Below are positions 60,977 through 64,000 of a stretch of 64,000 nt of DNA, piece after piece. Source of the stretch: Ichthyophonus hoferi (lineage: Eukaryota; Opisthokonta; Ichthyosporea; Ichthyophonida; Ichthyophonidae); NCBI GenBank assembly GCA_002751075.1, contig NAOQ01000217.1, positions 8,721 through 72,720 on the forward strand. Direction: 5' to 3'. The notes beneath the pieces were generated by a model. It was not told the DNA's origin. It searched no databases and was given only the letters and a program-made list of their open reading frames with translations. Position 1 is the stretch's first letter; each line of letters opens with the position of its first letter. Made by a program: the position numbers and the translations under genes.

Positions 60977-63514
60977 TTATAAAAAGTAATCGGTTGGTGG
61001 CTTTCGACCTAATTGCCCTCTGTCCTCCTGTAATGATGCGATTGGTTAGTTATGAGTCATAATTTAAATTCGTTGAATATCATTTACTTCATCATGTATT
61101 ACACAATTTTTTTCTCTCTCAGCCTCTTTACGGTAGAGACATCTTCTATATTCGCTATGTAATATCTACACTATGTAGTAGAAAGAACACAATATAATAT
61201 AATATAATATAGAGACACGCGCAAAAGAAAGTAAAAATATAAGGAGAGAACATGAGAGAGAGAGAGAGAGAGAGAGAGAAAGAATGAGATACATACAGGA
61301 GGTGCCTCTGTGAATATTTTAAAGTTGCGTTGAAGGTGTTCATCTAATTGAAGGACTGCGGCCACATTACCGCAGCTGTGGGTGATATGTAGCCAGTGAG
61401 TATAAATATAAACAACAAGCATTCTAATGTGGCAGCCTGTCTCCATCAATAGAAGTAGTTTTATAGGGTCGGCATCAGAATTTTCTTTAATATGATGATT
61501 GGTACATCTGTCTAGACCGCGATGATTATATGGCAATGAAGTGTGGGATAGAGATAAGCAAACAAATATGCATAAACTAACAATAATAAAAACTATTATT
61601 ATTATTATTATTACCATTTTTAAAAAAACCAATAGAAAGAAGGCTAGCAGTAGACAAGCCAATCATTATGCCCTTACCGGTAACAGTAATTGGGTGCCGA
61701 CCATACTGTCACTACTGTCTCGTTAAACTGTAGTTTGTAGCCTTCCATTACCAATTGGTGCGCTCGTGCGATCAGATCTATGCCGTTTGATCGGTTGAAC
61801 TATGGTTTATGATTGAAGGAATATCAGATCAGAACTTGAGTTCCTTCTATATATGTGCGTGTACGGACATGAGAGCATGTGCGATCACATTAAGCATAAA
61901 ATGGTATATATAATGGGGATAGCAGAGTAAGGTATTGAAGACAGGTGAGGCACAAACACGGGTAGAGAGCAAGGATTAGAATAGAACAATAGTAAGATTA
62001 CATATATATATATATATAGTAAGAGGTCTTAAAACATACAGTGAGAATGGTCCCGGTCACATACAAGCTGATATATATTATATCATAATCATCTTTTATA
62101 CCATAAAAATATCATATATATACCGTCCAATCAATATACACATCGGGGCCAACCTACTAGCTCTACTACGTCACCGCCAAAGAGATAGCCAGCTCCACGT
62201 GGACTTAGACCCCAACCTTCTATGTCTATATGTATATGTGTAGGTGTATGTGCGTATTGTGCGTATATAGTGCGTGTATGCCCGTATGTTTGCAGGCCAG
62301 GGCACGGTGTGTGAGAGGGGCTGGTGGTTAGAATTATAAGTAAAAGGCTAGAGGGAAACGTTATGTAAGATAGTAAGATAGTAGGATAGTATGTAAAATA
62401 GTATGTAAAAATAGTAAGATAGTAGGATAGTATGTAAGATAGTAGGATAGTATGTAAGATAGTAGGATAGTATGTAAGATAGTAGNNNNNNNNNNNNNNN
62501 NNNNNNNNNNNNNNNNNNNNNNNNNNNNNNNNNNNNNNNNNNNNNNNNNNNNNNNNNNNNNNNNNNNNNNNNNNNNNNNNNNNNNNNNNNNNNNNNNNNN
62601 NNNNNNNNNNNNNNNNNNNNNNNNNNNNNNNNNNNNNNNNNNNNNNNNNNNNNNNNNNNNNNNNNNNNNNNNNNNNNNNNNNNNNNNNNNNNNNNNNNNN
62701 NNNNNNNNNNNNNNNNNNNNNNNNNNNNNNNNNNNNNNNNNNNNNNNNNNNNNNNNNNNNNNNNNNNNNNNNNNNNNNNNNNNNNNNNNNNNNNNNNNNN
62801 NNNNNNNNNNNNNNNNNNNNNNNNNNNNNNNNNNNNNNNNNNNNNNNNNNNNNNNNNNNNNNNNNNNNNNNNNNNNNNNNNNNNNNNNNNNNNNNNNNNN
62901 NNNNNNNNNNNNNNNNNNNNNNNNNNNNNNNNNNNNNNNNNNNNNNNNNNNNNNNNNNNNNNNNNNNNNNNNNNNNNNNNNNNNNNNNNNNNNNNNNNNN
63001 NNNNNNNNNNNNNNNNNNNNNNNNNNNNNNNNNNNNNNNNNNNNNNNNNNNNNNNNNNNNNNNNNNNNNNNNNNNNNNNNNNNNNNNNGGGATAGTATGT
63101 AAGATAGTGGGATAGTATGTAAGATAGTGGGATAGTATGTAAGATAGTATGGTAGTAGGATAGTATATAGGATAGTAGGATAATATGTATTATAGCATAC
63201 ATGCATATATATACATAAGTGGAAGTGTCGTTACATCTATGAACATCTATCCATAAATATATATACATGCAACGAACGCCAAAGACAAGCTATGACCCAC
63301 GACCAATATAAACTTATAATACTTTAAGTGCCAATAGTACCATACCACCAAACATTACAAAGTCATTATAAACAAGACTGGTGATTGATTAATTAAAGCA
63401 GAAACTAATGACAGCCTACCTTCAGGGTCAGACCATAGTAAATCACACATGGCTCCATCGTGGGGTACCTCTTGTTTACGATCAATAGATCGGATCTGCC
63501 TCAAGCCAATCCGT
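60977..63514 (-). CDS. PPP4C: protein phosphatase 4 catalytic subunit, C-terminal part (partial at right edge)
   Basis: Exons in transcript order: 63514-63420 (5' limit approximate), 62225-62158, 61799-61678, 61375-61297, 61027-60977. Together they encode the second half of a PPP-family Ser/Thr phosphatase: [70 protein letters not shown] and the C-terminal PTDYFL with stop. [13 protein letters not shown] and EDRG..DYFL fit PP4 (PP-X) better than PP2A or PP6. The RAHQLV and [11 protein letters not shown] blocks carry metal-binding His and active-site loop residues; the DYFL tail is the carboxymethylation site in this family. PP4 acts in DNA repair and centrosome/nuclear signalling with R2/R3 subunits. 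The 603-N gap lies inside the intron 63419-62226. The N-terminal exons with GDxHG and GDxVDRG are off the window. Confidence 0.95.
61252..61281. repeat. (AG)n tract beside a PP4 splice donor
   Basis: Dinucleotide array about 15 nt inside the intron from the donor at 61296 on the minus strand. Confidence 0.9.
62360..63190. repeat. (GATAGTAGGATAGTATGTAA)n array with a 603-N gap
   Basis: Imperfect 20-nt units of GATAGTAGGATAGTATGTAA type flank unresolved bases at 62486-63088. The whole array is intronic to the PP4 gene. Frames across it yield only Leu/Ser/Tyr low-complexity peptides. Confidence 0.92.
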
Positions 63515-64000
63515 CTTAATATCTCATCTCTTATTTATACTCTTATTGGGTAAGGTTTTAAACGACTTCACAATACATTTATACAATTATTACGAACTCT
63601 AAATACAAGTTATTAATTTATTAATGTCCAGTCAACATCGCACTGTATATAGTAGTAATTACAAAACGTCATGCTATTACATGTGATGAATAAGCAATAT
63701 ATATATATACATTCCAAAAATAGGTAACTCTCTGGTACAAGTATACACAGGCATCTATGCATGTGTATGTGTACGAACAAACAAACAAACAAACATGCAT
63801 ACATACATATACATACACATACACATACGCACAAACATACATATATATACATACACATACACACAAACATACATATATATACACACACATACATACACAC
63901 ATACATACATACATATATACATATATACATATATACATATATACATACATACATAAACATCTATATAAACACATACATACATACATACATACATACATAC
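63515..64000. other. right-edge intron sequence with (ATAC)n array
   Basis: This probably is an intron of the PP4 gene. From about 63777 to the end it is a CATA/ACAC/ATAC array on the plus strand; no exon is visible. Confidence 0.7.

Noticed and set aside
62348-63268. Minus-strand frames of about 280-306 codons
   Set aside because: Most of their length is unresolved N; the rest is a GATAGTAG repeat inside a PP4 intron.

Overview
This window comes from an A+T-rich eukaryotic nuclear genome (about 30% G+C by eye). Genes carry many introns of roughly 0.3-1.8 kb with canonical GT-AG ends, and introns and spacers are full of simple repeats. There is no sign of bacterial gene organisation. The protein set fits a complex eukaryote or protist lineage, but I cannot name the organism. 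There are three runs of N (24419-24443, 43757-44103, 62486-63088).

Layout, left to right. (1) 632-4307 (+): the catalytic C-terminal part of an sn-1-specific diacylglycerol lipase, running in from the left edge. (2) 6359-9242 (+): a complete five-exon alkaline ceramidase of the ACER3/YPC1 type. (3) 11309-28484 (-) and 30149-45612 (+): two long pentatricopeptide-repeat (PPR) genes, arranged head to head. I traced both exon by exon. Each has 23 coding exons with matching intron phases, and 15 of the 23 exon pairs have identical length, so they are an inverted duplicate pair. About 1.66 kb separates the two start codons. (4) 47406-50306 (-): a membrane acyltransferase of the LPLAT/AGPAT3-5/LCLAT1 group. 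(5) 55678-59265 (+): a single-exon 1195-residue BCAS3 (PHAF2) homologue, the only intronless gene here. (6) 60977-63514 (-): the C-terminal half of the protein phosphatase 4 catalytic subunit, ending in DYFL; its N-terminal exons lie beyond the right edge.

Three of the genes are lipid enzymes (diacylglycerol lipase, ceramidase, lysophospholipid acyltransferase), and BCAS3 is an autophagy factor that binds phosphoinositides in animals. Nothing shows that they are co-regulated. The PPR pair is probably organellar RNA-binding machinery: copy A has a textbook mitochondrial presequence, while copy B has a hydrophobic N-terminal segment instead.

The observations most worth following are the PPR duplicate pair with divergent targeting ends, a small G+C-rich cluster of hairpins at 9650-9716, a strong excess of the pentamer CCAAT/ATTGG in non-coding DNA, simple-repeat arrays that start right at 5' splice sites, and two unassigned coding-like stretches at 53.5 and 54.7 kb. 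No viral fossil, transposase, CRISPR array, rRNA or convincing tRNA was found.
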